Origin: 66-474 sp035606235
Lineage (GTDB): Bacteria > Pseudomonadota > Gammaproteobacteria > Xanthomonadales > Rhodanobacteraceae
Assembly (NCBI GenBank): GCA_035606235.1
Contig: DATNFU010000016.1
Span: 1-64,000, forward strand
DNA length: 64,000 nt
Reading direction: 5' to 3'
The notes under the pieces are model-generated. The model ran no database searches. It saw only the letters and a list, made by a program, of their open reading frames with translations, and had not been told where the DNA came from. Numbering within the stretch: the stretch's first letter is position 1; every line of letters starts with the position of its first letter. Below, piece by piece: positions 35,468-44,119 of this stretch. Position numbers and translations under genes: made by a program.

Positions 35468-36355
35468 CTATTCTGATTGATGCGTAAATTCCCGCACAAT
35501 GCCGGCCAGCGCGGGATCGCGCAGGGCGAAGTGCAGCGTGGCGCGCACCAGACCCGGCTTGCTGCCGCAATCAAAGCGCGTGCCCTGGAACCGGCAGGCC
35601 AGCACGGGCGACTCCGCCAACAGTGCAGCAATTGCATCGGTCAATTGGATCTCGCCGCCGGCACCGGGCCTGGTATTTTCAAGCAACGAAAAAATGCGCG
35701 CGGGCAATACATAGCGACCGACAATGGCGAGGTTGGAGGGCGCGTTCTCCGGGTTCGGCTTTTCGACTACGTGACGAATGCGCGCGGCGGGTTCGTTCGC
35801 CCCGCCGACATCCACGATGCCGTACTTGTTCGTCTCGTTGCGCGGTACTTCCTCCACCGCCAATACCGAGGCGTGCTCGGTCGCGGCGAGTTCGGCCATC
35901 TGTTTCAAGGCGCTCGCACCTTCGGTGACGATCAGGTCATCGGGCAGGATCACGCCGAAGGGCTCATCGCCGATCACCGGCCTGGCGCACAGCACGGCAT
36001 GCCCCAGGCCAAGCGCCTGCTCCTGGGTTACATACACGCAACGCACGTGCGGCGGCAGCAAGCCCTGCACCAGCGAAAGCAATTTGTGCTTGCCGGCGCG
36101 ATCGAGCGTTTCCTCCAGCTCGTAGGCGGAATCGAAGTAGTCGGCGATCGCATGTTTGTAGCGGTTGGTGACGAACACCAGCGTATCGGCGCCGGCATTC
36201 ACCGCCTCGTCCACTGCATACTGGATCAGCGGACGATCCAGCACCGGCAGCATCTCCTTGGCGACAACCTTCGTCGCGGGCAAGAAGCGCGTGCCCAACC
36301 CTGCAACCGGGAAGACCACCTTGCGGATGCGTTGGGGCGTCCGGGCTTCGTTCAT
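35468..36355 (-). CDS. galU: UTP-glucose-1-phosphate uridylyltransferase
   Basis: Makes UDP-glucose from UTP and glucose-1-phosphate for LPS core, capsule and other glycans. A protein of 295 residues with the nucleotidyltransferase signature FPVAGLGTRFLPATKVVAKEM near the start, then GLGHAVLCA, LPDDLI and VEKPNPENAPSNL. AGGAGAGGAA before MNEARTP decides the start over ATGs further upstream. It lies downstream of the nucleotide-sugar dehydratase on the same strand. Confidence 0.95.
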   Translation of the reverse strand: MNEARTPQRIRKVVFPVAGLGTRFLPATKVVAKEMLPVLDRPLIQYAVDEAVNAGADTLVFVTNRYKHAIADYFDSAYELEETLDRAGKHKLLSLVQGLLPPHVRCVYVTQEQALGLGHAVLCARPVIGDEPFGVILPDDLIVTEGASALKQMAELAATEHASVLAVEEVPRNETNKYGIVDVGGANEPAARIRHVVEKPNPENAPSNLAIVGRYVLPARIFSLLENTRPGAGGEIQLTDAIAALLAESPVLACRFQGTRFDCGSKPGLVRATLHFALRDPALAGIVREFTHQSE

Positions 36356-36509
36356 TTCCTCTCCTCGCATCAAACAGGGATAACGATCCGCGAATCGCCA
36401 GTAAACGCGAACAAGTCGAGATCAGGCGCCGGATCGGCTCCGTGTATCCCTGCGCTCATTGGCGGACGGGTTGCTCTTGCAAAGGTGCTGCACTCTCATG
36501 CGGTTCACT

Positions 36510-38408
36510 TCAGGCGGATTGTTCGCCGTGCAGTGGCCGCACGTTGTCGGTTTCATGGGGTTCGCCGGCCTGCCAGCGATAGCCCGGCAGCAACCCGGCT
36601 ACGCAGGCTTGCAGTGCATCCTCATCGAACTGCGAAGTGGCCATTGCCGCGCGATCGATCTGCGCCAGCACCAGCGCACTGGCGAATTCGCGCTGTGCGG
36701 CGCGGAATATCTTCGGGTGCGCCGTGCCGGTGTAATTCTCCAGCGGGTGAAACAGTTCCTCGAACAATTTTTCGCCAGGGCGCAAGCCGGTGTAGACGAT
36801 CGCCACGTCGCGACCGGCTTGCTTGCCGGCAAGCCGGATCATCTGTTCGGCGAGATCACGGATGCGCACCGGCTCGCCCATGTCGAGCGCGTAGGTCTCA
36901 CCGCCCTGCCCCATTGCGGTCGCCTGCAGGATCAACTGGCAGGCTTCCGGAATGGTCATGAAGTAGCGCGAGATTTCCGGATGCGTCACAGTCACCGGGC
37001 CGCCGGCGCGAATCTGCTCGCGGAACAGCGGCACCACCGAGCCCGCCGAATCCAGCACGTTGCCGAATCGCACCGTGATGAACCGCGTGCGCGATTCCTT
37101 GGCAACCGCCTGGCAGACGATCTCGGCTATCCGCTTGCAGGCGCCCATCACGCTGGTCGGGTTGACCGCCTTGTCGGTGGAAATCAGCACGAAGCTTTCC
37201 ACGCCATGCCGCGCGGCTGCTTCGGCCGCCACGCGCGTGGCCAGCACGTTGTTGCGGAACGCCTCGCGCAGTTGCTCTTGCAGCAACGGCACGTGCTTGT
37301 AGGCGGCAGCATGAAATACGGCATTCGGGCGCGCGAGCGCGAACGCGCGCTCGCAGGTGGCCGGATCTCCGCAGTTGCCGATCAGGCCGCGGAACAGCAA
37401 CTCCGGATAGTTCGCGCGCAGTTCCTGCTCGATCCGATAAAGGTTGTATTCGGAAAGTTCGATTACGGTGAGCGAGGCTGCGCCCAGGCGCGCGACCTGC
37501 CGGCACAACTCCGCGCCGATGGAACCGCCGCCGCCGGTGATCAGCACGTGGCGTTCGGTAAGGCTTTGCCGGATCGCGCTCCAATCCAGTTTCACCTGTT
37601 CGCGGCCGAGCAGATCCTCGATCGCCACTTCCTTCAATTCGTTGAACTGCGCGCGCCCGGCGACCACGTCTTCCAGCCGTGGCACGGTGCGGAACGGCAG
37701 GCCGGTTTCCTCGCATAATTCCACCACCCGTCGCATCTGCGCCTTGTCCGCCGAAGGCATCGCGATCAACAGCATTTCCGCGCCCGATTCGCGGGCGAGT
37801 TCCGGCAGGCGATCAATGCGCCCGAGGACCGGAATGCCGTGCACGCGGGCGCCGCGCAAGGATTCGCTGTCGTCGATGAAGCCCACCGCGTGATGGTCCT
37901 GGTCGTGGCGCAGATCGCGGATCAAAGCTTCCCCCGCGCGTCCCGCGCCGATCACCAGCACGCGCTTGCTGCGCCTGGTGGAAAACAGATCGATGCGGCT
38001 GTCTTTCCAGTAGCGATAAGCCAGACGCGGCAAACCCAGCAGCACGCACAGCAGCGCCGGATAGATCAGCAGCACGGAACGCGGAATGCCTTGCAAGCGG
38101 CTGTACAGAAACAAGGCGAGACCGATCGCCAGCGCTCCCACCACGCTGGCGCGCAGGATGTTCCATAGATCCGGCAAGCTGGCGAACCGCCACAGACCCT
38201 TGTACAACCCCGTCCAGTAGAAAATCGCGCCTTGCACGATCAGCACGATCGCCAATTCCGGCGAGAAGATGCTGATCGGCATCGGCTGCGGCAGCAACGC
38301 GTAACGCAGCGCGTCGGCGAGGGTCCAGGCGATCGCGACCATCAGCAGATCGTGCACGACCACCGCCGCGCGCGGATGCAGTTTGCTGATCAGGCTACGC
38401 GGCGTCAT
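36510..38408 (-). CDS. Membrane-bound nucleotide-sugar 4,6-dehydratase (WbpM/CapD type)
   Basis: A 632-residue protein. Four membrane helices (about 15-125) are followed by a first Rossmann domain (VLVIGAGRAGEALIRDL) and a short-chain-dehydrogenase domain with NAD motif ITGGGGSIGAELCRQ near 290. In large dehydratases of the WbpM/FlaA1 type the catalytic Tyr is replaced, and here SVMGACKR (Met-x-x-x-Lys) is seen. Such proteins turn UDP-GlcNAc into 4-keto-6-deoxy sugars for O-antigen or capsule. The start overlaps the upstream glycosyltransferase stop by 14 bases. Confidence 0.92.
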   Translation of the reverse strand: MTPRSLISKLHPRAAVVVHDLLMVAIAWTLADALRYALLPQPMPISIFSPELAIVLIVQGAIFYWTGLYKGLWRFASLPDLWNILRASVVGALAIGLALFLYSRLQGIPRSVLLIYPALLCVLLGLPRLAYRYWKDSRIDLFSTRRSKRVLVIGAGRAGEALIRDLRHDQDHHAVGFIDDSESLRGARVHGIPVLGRIDRLPELARESGAEMLLIAMPSADKAQMRRVVELCEETGLPFRTVPRLEDVVAGRAQFNELKEVAIEDLLGREQVKLDWSAIRQSLTERHVLITGGGGSIGAELCRQVARLGAASLTVIELSEYNLYRIEQELRANYPELLFRGLIGNCGDPATCERAFALARPNAVFHAAAYKHVPLLQEQLREAFRNNVLATRVAAEAAARHGVESFVLISTDKAVNPTSVMGACKRIAEIVCQAVAKESRTRFITVRFGNVLDSAGSVVPLFREQIRAGGPVTVTHPEISRYFMTIPEACQLILQATAMGQGGETYALDMGEPVRIRDLAEQMIRLAGKQAGRDVAIVYTGLRPGEKLFEELFHPLENYTGTAHPKIFRAAQREFASALVLAQIDRAAMATSQFDEDALQACVAGLLPGYRWQAGEPHETDNVRPLHGEQSA

Positions 38409-39441
38409 GCGAAAACCTCTGCCGCGCGGACGTCAGGCACGCGCGCTTGCCACTGCACCAGACTATGCACGCGCCGGCGTATACCGCGGCGCAAATGGCA
38501 ACGCCGAGCGAGGGCCAGCGCGTGGTCGCCCAGGCCGCTGGCGCCGCGATGATCAGGTTCCAGGCTAGGTACATGGCATCCGTTCGCGCGTGACTGAACC
38601 CTGCGCGCACCATCCACTGGTACAGGTGCTCGCGGTGGGCAGTGTACCAACGCTTGCCCGTCAGCATGCGCGCCAGCAACGTCAAGCCCGCGTCCACAAT
38701 GAAGGCCGATGACAGAATGGCGCATGGCCACAGCATCGCAAACGAGCGCTGCACCAGCAGGCCGGCGAAGGCCGCAAGCAACCATCCCAGCGTGCCGCTG
38801 CCGACATCGCCCATGAAGATCCGCGCAGGTGGCCGGTTGAACAGCAGGAATCCCAGGCACGCGGTGGCGGATGTCAGCGCCGCCGCGGTCAATGCGGTTT
38901 GGTCCATCTGACGTGCGAGCAGCGCGTAGCCGATCAATACGAATGTGGCTTGCATCCCGAGCAGCGCATCGATGCCGTCCATGAAATTGTGCGCGTTGAT
39001 ACTGCCCGCGATGATGATGGAAACCGGAATCAGCCAGACCCACAGGCGTGGATCGGATTGTGCAACCGGCAGCAGCAGGAGCGCGCCGGTCGCCAGCGCC
39101 GTGAATAGATGCACGCCTATGCGTGGCAGCACCGGCAGCGGCGCATGGTCGTCGCGCCAACCTACCGCTGCCACGGCCAGCAGCATCAACCCGAGCACGA
39201 TCACTGTCCCGAGCGGGCGTGGCCGCGGCAACAGCGTCAACACCGGCATCGCGCAGACCAACACCGCGACAACGATGCCGATGCCGCCGCCGCGCGGAGT
39301 GGGCTGCGTGTGCGAGCGTCGCTGCCCCGGCAGATCGAGCAGCCCGCGCTTGCGCGCATAGGCCAAGCTGGCCGCGACCACGATCACGGAGACAAGAAAT
39401 CCGCAAGCGGCGCTGATGATGGTTGGCACGATTTCGATCAC
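38395..39441 (-). CDS. Polyprenyl-phosphate sugar-1-phosphate transferase (WecA/MraY family)
   Basis: An integral membrane enzyme of about 348 residues and ten or eleven helices. It has the family Asp-rich and HIP-like motifs: LDLPGQRRSHTQPTPRGGG near the start, NAHNFMDGIDALLG, FMGDVGSGTLG, and HREHLYQWMVRAG. It transfers a sugar-1-phosphate from a UDP-sugar to undecaprenyl phosphate to begin O-antigen or exopolysaccharide synthesis. No ATG fits; GTG at 39441 is used, with another GTG at 39492 possible. Its stop overlaps the dehydratase start, so the two are coupled. Confidence 0.88.
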   Translation of the reverse strand: MIEIVPTIISAACGFLVSVIVVAASLAYARKRGLLDLPGQRRSHTQPTPRGGGIGIVVAVLVCAMPVLTLLPRPRPLGTVIVLGLMLLAVAAVGWRDDHAPLPVLPRIGVHLFTALATGALLLLPVAQSDPRLWVWLIPVSIIIAGSINAHNFMDGIDALLGMQATFVLIGYALLARQMDQTALTAAALTSATACLGFLLFNRPPARIFMGDVGSGTLGWLLAAFAGLLVQRSFAMLWPCAILSSAFIVDAGLTLLARMLTGKRWYTAHREHLYQWMVRAGFSHARTDAMYLAWNLIIAAPAAWATTRWPSLGVAICAAVYAGACIVWCSGKRACLTSARQRFSHDAA

Positions 39442-39528
39442 GCGCGCTTTAGGGTAGCGTGCGCATCGCGCACGATGAAGGTCTGTGGCCACGCGTGGCG
39501 TGCGCAGAGTGCACGTTACGCGAACACG

Positions 39529-40716
39529 CTATTCGTTCACCACGCCATGAATGGGCCGCACGGTGCCCCAATTCTTGCAACTCGGGCACTGCCAGTGATG
39601 CGCCTTGGCGCCGAAACCACAACGGCTGCAGCGATACATCGCCTGGCCCTCCACCAGCTTGCGGGTGAGGTCGCGCAGGATCAGGAAATTCTCGCGGGCC
39701 TCGCCCGTGGTTTTGTCCAGGGTGGCGTCGATCAACGCCATCAGCCCACGCACCGACGGACGCTGGCGCAATTGTCGGGTCAGGAAATCCACCGCGGTGC
39801 GCTCGCCTTCGCGGCCGGCGTACAGGCGCATCAGCGCCAGCACCGGCGAAATGCCGTGATAGCGCTGGATCACGTCCACCAGAAACTTCTCGGCGCGATC
39901 CATCTGCTGCGAGCGCGCGTAGTTGTCCAGCAATGGCGGCAGCACTTCCGGCACGAAATCCACATCGGCGCGTACCGCATGTTCGAACGCGTCCACGGCG
40001 CCGGTACGATCGCCCGCTTCGGCCATCAGGTGGCCGGCGATCATGTGCGCACGCACGCAGTTGGGCTCGCTGGCGAAAGCCTGATCCAGATACTCACGCG
40101 CTTCCTCGCGCGCGCCGTGCGTGCGGGACTGCTCGGCCAGTTCGCAATAGAACTGCGCGATGATCGGCGCCTGTGATTCGCCGGTCATGGTTTCCAACCG
40201 GCGCGCGTGATCGATGGCCTTGTGCCAATCGCGTTCGTGCTGGTAGATCGCGATCAGATGACGCAGTGCCGAAGGCGCATGCGCGTTCATCGCCACCAGG
40301 TCATCGAACAGCGCCTCCGCGCGGTCGAGCAGGCCGGCGCGCATGTAATCCTCGCCAAGCTCCAGCAGCGCCACGGTCTTCTCGCCCTCGCTCAGGTTAG
40401 GGCGCCCGACCAGATGCTGATGCACACGAATCGCGCGATCCACCTCGCCGCGCCGGCGGAACAGGTTGCCCAGCGCGAGATGCGTTTCCACCGTGTCACG
40501 ATTGAACTCGGCGAGCTTCATGAATACCTCGATCGCCTTGTCCGGCTGCTCGTTGAGCAGATAGTTCAAGCCGCGGAAGTAGCTCGACGACAGCTCGCGC
40601 GTGCGCGCGCCGGAACTGCGCGCGCTGGTGTGCCGGCCGATCAGCCAACCGGACCAGGCAGCCACCGGCAGCAGCAGGAACAACAGATAGAGCGGATGCA
40701 ACAACAAGGCGTTCAT
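39529..40716 (-). CDS. lapB: Lipopolysaccharide assembly protein LapB (YciM)
   Basis: A protein of 395 residues. The N-terminal membrane anchor (about 5-22) is followed by nine or so TPR units such as YFRGLNYLLNEQPDKAIEVF. A C-terminal rubredoxin-like metal site is CSRCGFGAKAHHWQCPSC. LapB tunes LPS synthesis by feeding LpxC to FtsH. GAGAAAGC precedes MNALLL, and the start overlaps the lapA stop by four bases. Its product acts in the envelope pathway also served by galU and the O-antigen-type genes downstream. Confidence 0.96.
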   Translation of the reverse strand: MNALLLHPLYLLFLLLPVAAWSGWLIGRHTSARSSGARTRELSSSYFRGLNYLLNEQPDKAIEVFMKLAEFNRDTVETHLALGNLFRRRGEVDRAIRVHQHLVGRPNLSEGEKTVALLELGEDYMRAGLLDRAEALFDDLVAMNAHAPSALRHLIAIYQHERDWHKAIDHARRLETMTGESQAPIIAQFYCELAEQSRTHGAREEAREYLDQAFASEPNCVRAHMIAGHLMAEAGDRTGAVDAFEHAVRADVDFVPEVLPPLLDNYARSQQMDRAEKFLVDVIQRYHGISPVLALMRLYAGREGERTAVDFLTRQLRQRPSVRGLMALIDATLDKTTGEARENFLILRDLTRKLVEGQAMYRCSRCGFGAKAHHWQCPSCKNWGTVRPIHGVVNE

Positions 40717-40958
40717 GCTTTCTCGCGCGGGCGTCTGCTGAAAACGAGTTTGCGCTGCCGTGCGAAACCGGAACCGGCCCAGCACAAGGCACCGCCAAGC
40801 AACCAGCCAAGCAGCATCGCGACCAGCAACGCGGCGCCCTTGGAGACTTCCATGCGCGCAAACAGAAAGTCGTAAACAACCGGCTGCGGATTGAGCGCGC
40901 CGAACAGCGCTCCCAAAATCAGGAACAGCACCACGAGTACGACGGTCAACGCGCGCAT
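40713..40958 (-). CDS. lapA: LapA family (DUF1049) membrane protein
   Basis: An 81-residue protein with two membrane helices (about 4-24 and 42-64) joined by NPQPVVYDFLFARMEVSKG, and a basic cytoplasmic tail (QRKLVFSRRPREK). This is the LapA/DUF1049 pattern. In E. coli lapA and lapB form an operon concerned with LPS assembly and heat-shock control. It is translationally coupled to lapB by a four-base overlap and follows ihfB after 113 bp. Confidence 0.92.
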   Translation of the reverse strand: MRALTVVLVVLFLILGALFGALNPQPVVYDFLFARMEVSKGAALLVAMLLGWLLGGALCWAGSGFARQRKLVFSRRPREKA

Positions 40959-41071
40959 GGATCACCCGACGTTCGGATCACGCGCGCAATGTAACCGATT
41001 GCGATCCACTTGAACGGCACAGGTTCAGGTCGACTTTCGTGAAGAGTGCGGCGATGGATGGCCGCTTTTCA

Positions 41072-41356
41072 TCAGGGTTGATGATTGACCCGTTCGCGCA
41101 ATTCCTTGCCCGGTTTGAAGTGCGGCACATGTTTGCCTGGCAGCGCCACCGCGGTGCCGGTCTTGGGATTGCGGCCGGTGCGCGGCGGACGATAGTGCAG
41201 CGAGAAACTGCCGAAGCCACGCACTTCGATGCGATCGCCGCTGGACAGCGCACCGCTCATCTGCTCGATGACGTTGCGCACCGCGAGTTCCACGTCGGTG
41301 AACGCGAGGTGTGTCTGACGCAGCGCGAGCGCTTCGATCAACTCGGATTTCGTCAT
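41072..41356 (-). CDS. ihfB: Integration host factor subunit beta
   Basis: DNA-bending nucleoid protein, one half of IHF. A protein of 94 residues starting MTKSELIEAL, with EVRGFGSFSLHYRPPRTGRN forming the DNA-binding arms and the C-terminal GKHVPHFKPGKELRERVN. MTKSELIEAL is the standard start. It follows rpsA after 100 bp that contain a strong hairpin, the usual gene order in gammaproteobacteria. Confidence 0.96.
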   Translation of the reverse strand: MTKSELIEALALRQTHLAFTDVELAVRNVIEQMSGALSSGDRIEVRGFGSFSLHYRPPRTGRNPKTGTAVALPGKHVPHFKPGKELRERVNHQP

Positions 41357-41417
41357 GGGGCGCGAGCTCGCAGGTTCCAACTTCACGGCTTCGATGATTC
41401 GATGATGCATTCCGCAA

Positions 41418-41444
41418 GCGTGCGGGGCGTTGCGCCCCGCACGC
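41418..41444 (-). terminator. Strong hairpin between rpsA and ihfB
   Basis: GCGTGCGGGGCG and CGCCCCGCACGC are perfect 12-bp arms around a 3-base loop, 13 bases after the rpsA stop. There is no clear T-tract, so it may attenuate or stabilise mRNA ends more than end all transcription. Confidence 0.6.
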
Positions 41445-41456
41445 ACGTCGGCCCGA

Positions 41457-43130
41457 TTACTCCGACTTGTTCATCTGTTCCTTGAGCAAGGCGCCGAGCT
41501 TGGTGGTGGCGCTGCCGGAATCCTGATAATCCGACAATGTCTCGGCAAGCTCGTCTTCATCCTTGGCGCGGATCGACAACTGCAACAAGCGGCCCTTGCG
41601 ATCCATGCCCGTGAACTTGGCTTCGACGGTGTCACCGACCTTGAAGTGCTGGGTGGCATCGTCCACGCGCTCCTTGGCGATGTCCCGGGCAGCGAGATAA
41701 CCTTCGAGACCTTCACCCAGATCGATTACCGCGCCGCGTGCATCGACTTCCTTGACCGTGCCGGTCAGGATCGAACCGCGCGGATGGTTGCCCATGAACT
41801 GACCGAAGGGATCCTGTTCGAGTTGCTTGACGCCCAGGCTGATGCGCTCGCGCTCCGGATCAACCGCCAGCACAACCGCTTCCACTTCGTCACCCTTCTT
41901 GAAGTTGCGCACCAGCTCCTCGCCCGGCGTCTGCCAGGAGATGTCGGACAAGTGCACCAGGCCGTCGATGCCGCCATCGAGACCGACGAAGATGCCGAAA
42001 TCGGTGATCGACTTGATCGAACCCTTCACCTTGTCGCCCTTCTTGAAGGTGCCGGCGAAGGCTTCCCACGGATTGGCCTGGGTCTGCTTGATGCCGAGCG
42101 AAATGCGGCGACGCTCTTCATCCACGTCCAGTACCATCACTTCGACTTCGTCGCCGACCTGCACCATCTTGGCGGGATTGACGTTCTTGTTGGTCCAGTC
42201 CATTTCGGACACGTGCACCAGTCCTTCCACGCCCGGTTCCAGCTCCACGAAGCAGCCGTAATCGGTGACGTTGCTGACCTTGCCGAACAGGCGCGTGCCA
42301 GACGGATACCGGCGCGCGATGTTGACCCACGGATCGTCGCCCATCTGCTTGAGACCCAGCGACACGCGGTTGCGCTCGCGGTCGAACTTCAGCACGCGGA
42401 CATCCAGCTCGTCGCCGACATTGACCACTTCGGACGGATGACGTACACGCTTCCACGCCATGTCGGTGATGTGCAGCAGGCCGTCGATGCCGCCCAGGTC
42501 CACGAATGCGCCGTAGTCGGTGAGGTTCTTGACCACGCCCTTGATGATCGCGCCTTCCTGCAGGCGCTCGAGCAACTGCTCGCGCTCTTCGGAATGCTCG
42601 CTCTCGACCACCGCGCGACGCGAAACCACCACGTTGTTGCGCTTGCGGTCGAGCTTGATGATCTTGAATTCGAGATCCTTGCCTTCCAGGTACCCCGGAT
42701 CGCGTACCGGACGCACATCCACCAGCGAGCCCGGCAGGAACGCACGCACATCCTTGATATCGACGGTGAAACCGCCCTTGACCTTGCCGGAGATGCGGCC
42801 GGTGATCGCCTCGCTTTTTTCGAAGGCGTTTTCCAGCACATCCCAGACCAGCGCGCGCTTGGCCTTCTCGCGCGACAGCTTGGTCTCGCCGAAGCCGTCC
42901 TCCATCGCGTCCAGCGCGACCTTGACCTCGTCGCCGATATTGATCTCCAGCGTGCCATCGTCTTCACGGAACTGCTCGATCGGGACGATGCCTTCGGATT
43001 TCAGCCCCGCGTTGATCACGACCACGTCGGAACGGATGTCCACGACGATGCCGGACACAATGGAGCCGGGCTTCAGCTTGGCGATGGATTGGCTGCTCTG
43101 TTCGAACAGCTCAGCAAAACTCTCGTTCAT
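41457..43130 (-). CDS. rpsA: 30S ribosomal protein S1
   Basis: An mRNA-binding ribosomal protein of 557 residues with six S1 (OB-fold) repeats, visible from PGSIVSGIVVDI at the start to VGDTVEAKFTGMDRKGR near the end. The GALNWNxG-like strands are conserved (DYGAFVDLGGIDGLLHITDM, DYGCFVELEPGVEGLVHVSE, DFGIFVGLDGGIDGLVHLSD). The ATG at 43130 gives the standard MNESFAELFEQS. The 271-bp upstream gap holds an imperfect hairpin at 43246-43277 that could take part in the known self-regulation of S1. Confidence 0.97.
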   Translation of the reverse strand: MNESFAELFEQSSQSIAKLKPGSIVSGIVVDIRSDVVVINAGLKSEGIVPIEQFREDDGTLEINIGDEVKVALDAMEDGFGETKLSREKAKRALVWDVLENAFEKSEAITGRISGKVKGGFTVDIKDVRAFLPGSLVDVRPVRDPGYLEGKDLEFKIIKLDRKRNNVVVSRRAVVESEHSEEREQLLERLQEGAIIKGVVKNLTDYGAFVDLGGIDGLLHITDMAWKRVRHPSEVVNVGDELDVRVLKFDRERNRVSLGLKQMGDDPWVNIARRYPSGTRLFGKVSNVTDYGCFVELEPGVEGLVHVSEMDWTNKNVNPAKMVQVGDEVEVMVLDVDEERRRISLGIKQTQANPWEAFAGTFKKGDKVKGSIKSITDFGIFVGLDGGIDGLVHLSDISWQTPGEELVRNFKKGDEVEAVVLAVDPERERISLGVKQLEQDPFGQFMGNHPRGSILTGTVKEVDARGAVIDLGEGLEGYLAARDIAKERVDDATQHFKVGDTVEAKFTGMDRKGRLLQLSIRAKDEDELAETLSDYQDSGSATTKLGALLKEQMNKSE

Positions 43131-43245
43131 AAAATTTCCAGTGGGGGAAAGGACCGCGCTGCCTGCAACACTCATTGTTTCGATTCCAGGCGACGATCCG
43201 CCGGTTGGGGGCGCTTGCGCGCCGTTGGTTGGGAATATTCCATTT

Positions 43246-43277
43246 GTCTGGACACGTCCATCCCGAACTTGTCAGAC
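43246..43277 (-). promoter_or_regulatory. Hairpin in the rpsA upstream region
   Basis: GTCTGGACA (43246-43254) and TGTCAGAC (43270-43277) pair apart from one bulged base, about 120 bases before the rpsA start. Position suggests a leader structure; no motif specific to S1 control is identified. Confidence 0.35.
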
Positions 43278-43401
43278 CACGACGAACCCGGTGCATATCC
43301 GGATTCGTTTTTCGTGGGGTCGGACACGCGCCGCAAATGCGTGCCCTATCCACCTGCAAGCCTCCTTGGCCAGCATGGCTGTTGCCGTCGCCCGTAAACG
43401 A

Positions 43402-44076
43402 TCACTGCTGCAACAGCGACAACACCTTTGCCACGACTTGATCGATCGGCATCCCGGTCGTATCCACCATCACCGCGTCGCTGGCTGGCTTCAACGGCGA
43501 AACCGCACGCGACGCATCGCGAGCGTCGCGCGCCTCGATCTCGTGCAAAAGGCTGGCTAGTGTAACCTCCAGACCCTTTTCCTTCAACTGCTTATAGCGT
43601 CTTTGCGCGCGCTCGCCAGTGCTGGCGGTCAGGAACACCTTGTGGGCTGCGTCCGGGAAGATCACCGTGCCCATGTCGCGGCCGTCGGCTACCAGTCCCG
43701 GCGGCTTGCGGAAAGCCAGCTGCATCGCGACCAGCGCCTGGCGCACAGAAGGGATGGCGGCAATGGCGGAGGCCGCGGCACCCGCGGTTTCGGTGCGGAT
43801 GGCGTCGGTGGCGTCATGACCGTTGACGATCACGCGTGCCTCGCCACCATCTTTGGGGTCGCGAAAGGCGATTTCCATTGCCTGGGCGCAGCTTGTCAGC
43901 GCGGCGGCATCACTCAGGCTCAGCTTCGCTCGCGCGGCCGCATAGCCGACGGCGCGATACAACGCACCGGAATCGAGCAGATGCCAACCGAGCTGGTCGG
44001 CGACCGCACGTGCGATCGTACCCTTGCCCGAACCCGAGGGACCGTCGATGGTCAGGACGGGAATGTCGATAGCCAT
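43402..44076 (-). CDS. cmk: Cytidylate kinase
   Basis: Phosphorylates CMP and dCMP with ATP. A protein of 224 residues with the P-loop IDGPSGSGKGTIARAVA near the start, the CMP-binding LLDSGALYRAVGY, VADGRDMGTVIFPDA, and the lid Arg-rich ERAQRRYKQL. It lies between aroA and rpsA as in most relatives. No Shine-Dalgarno is visible: the 43 bp between the aroA stop and the ATG are strikingly AT-rich and contain TATAAT (minus strand, 44106-44111), so a private promoter and a short leader are possible. Confidence 0.96.
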   Translation of the reverse strand: MAIDIPVLTIDGPSGSGKGTIARAVADQLGWHLLDSGALYRAVGYAAARAKLSLSDAAALTSCAQAMEIAFRDPKDGGEARVIVNGHDATDAIRTETAGAAASAIAAIPSVRQALVAMQLAFRKPPGLVADGRDMGTVIFPDAAHKVFLTASTGERAQRRYKQLKEKGLEVTLASLLHEIEARDARDASRAVSPLKPASDAVMVDTTGMPIDQVVAKVLSLLQQ

Positions 44077-44119
44077 TATATTTTAATACAATTAGTTGAG
44101 AAACTATTATAAGGTAATT

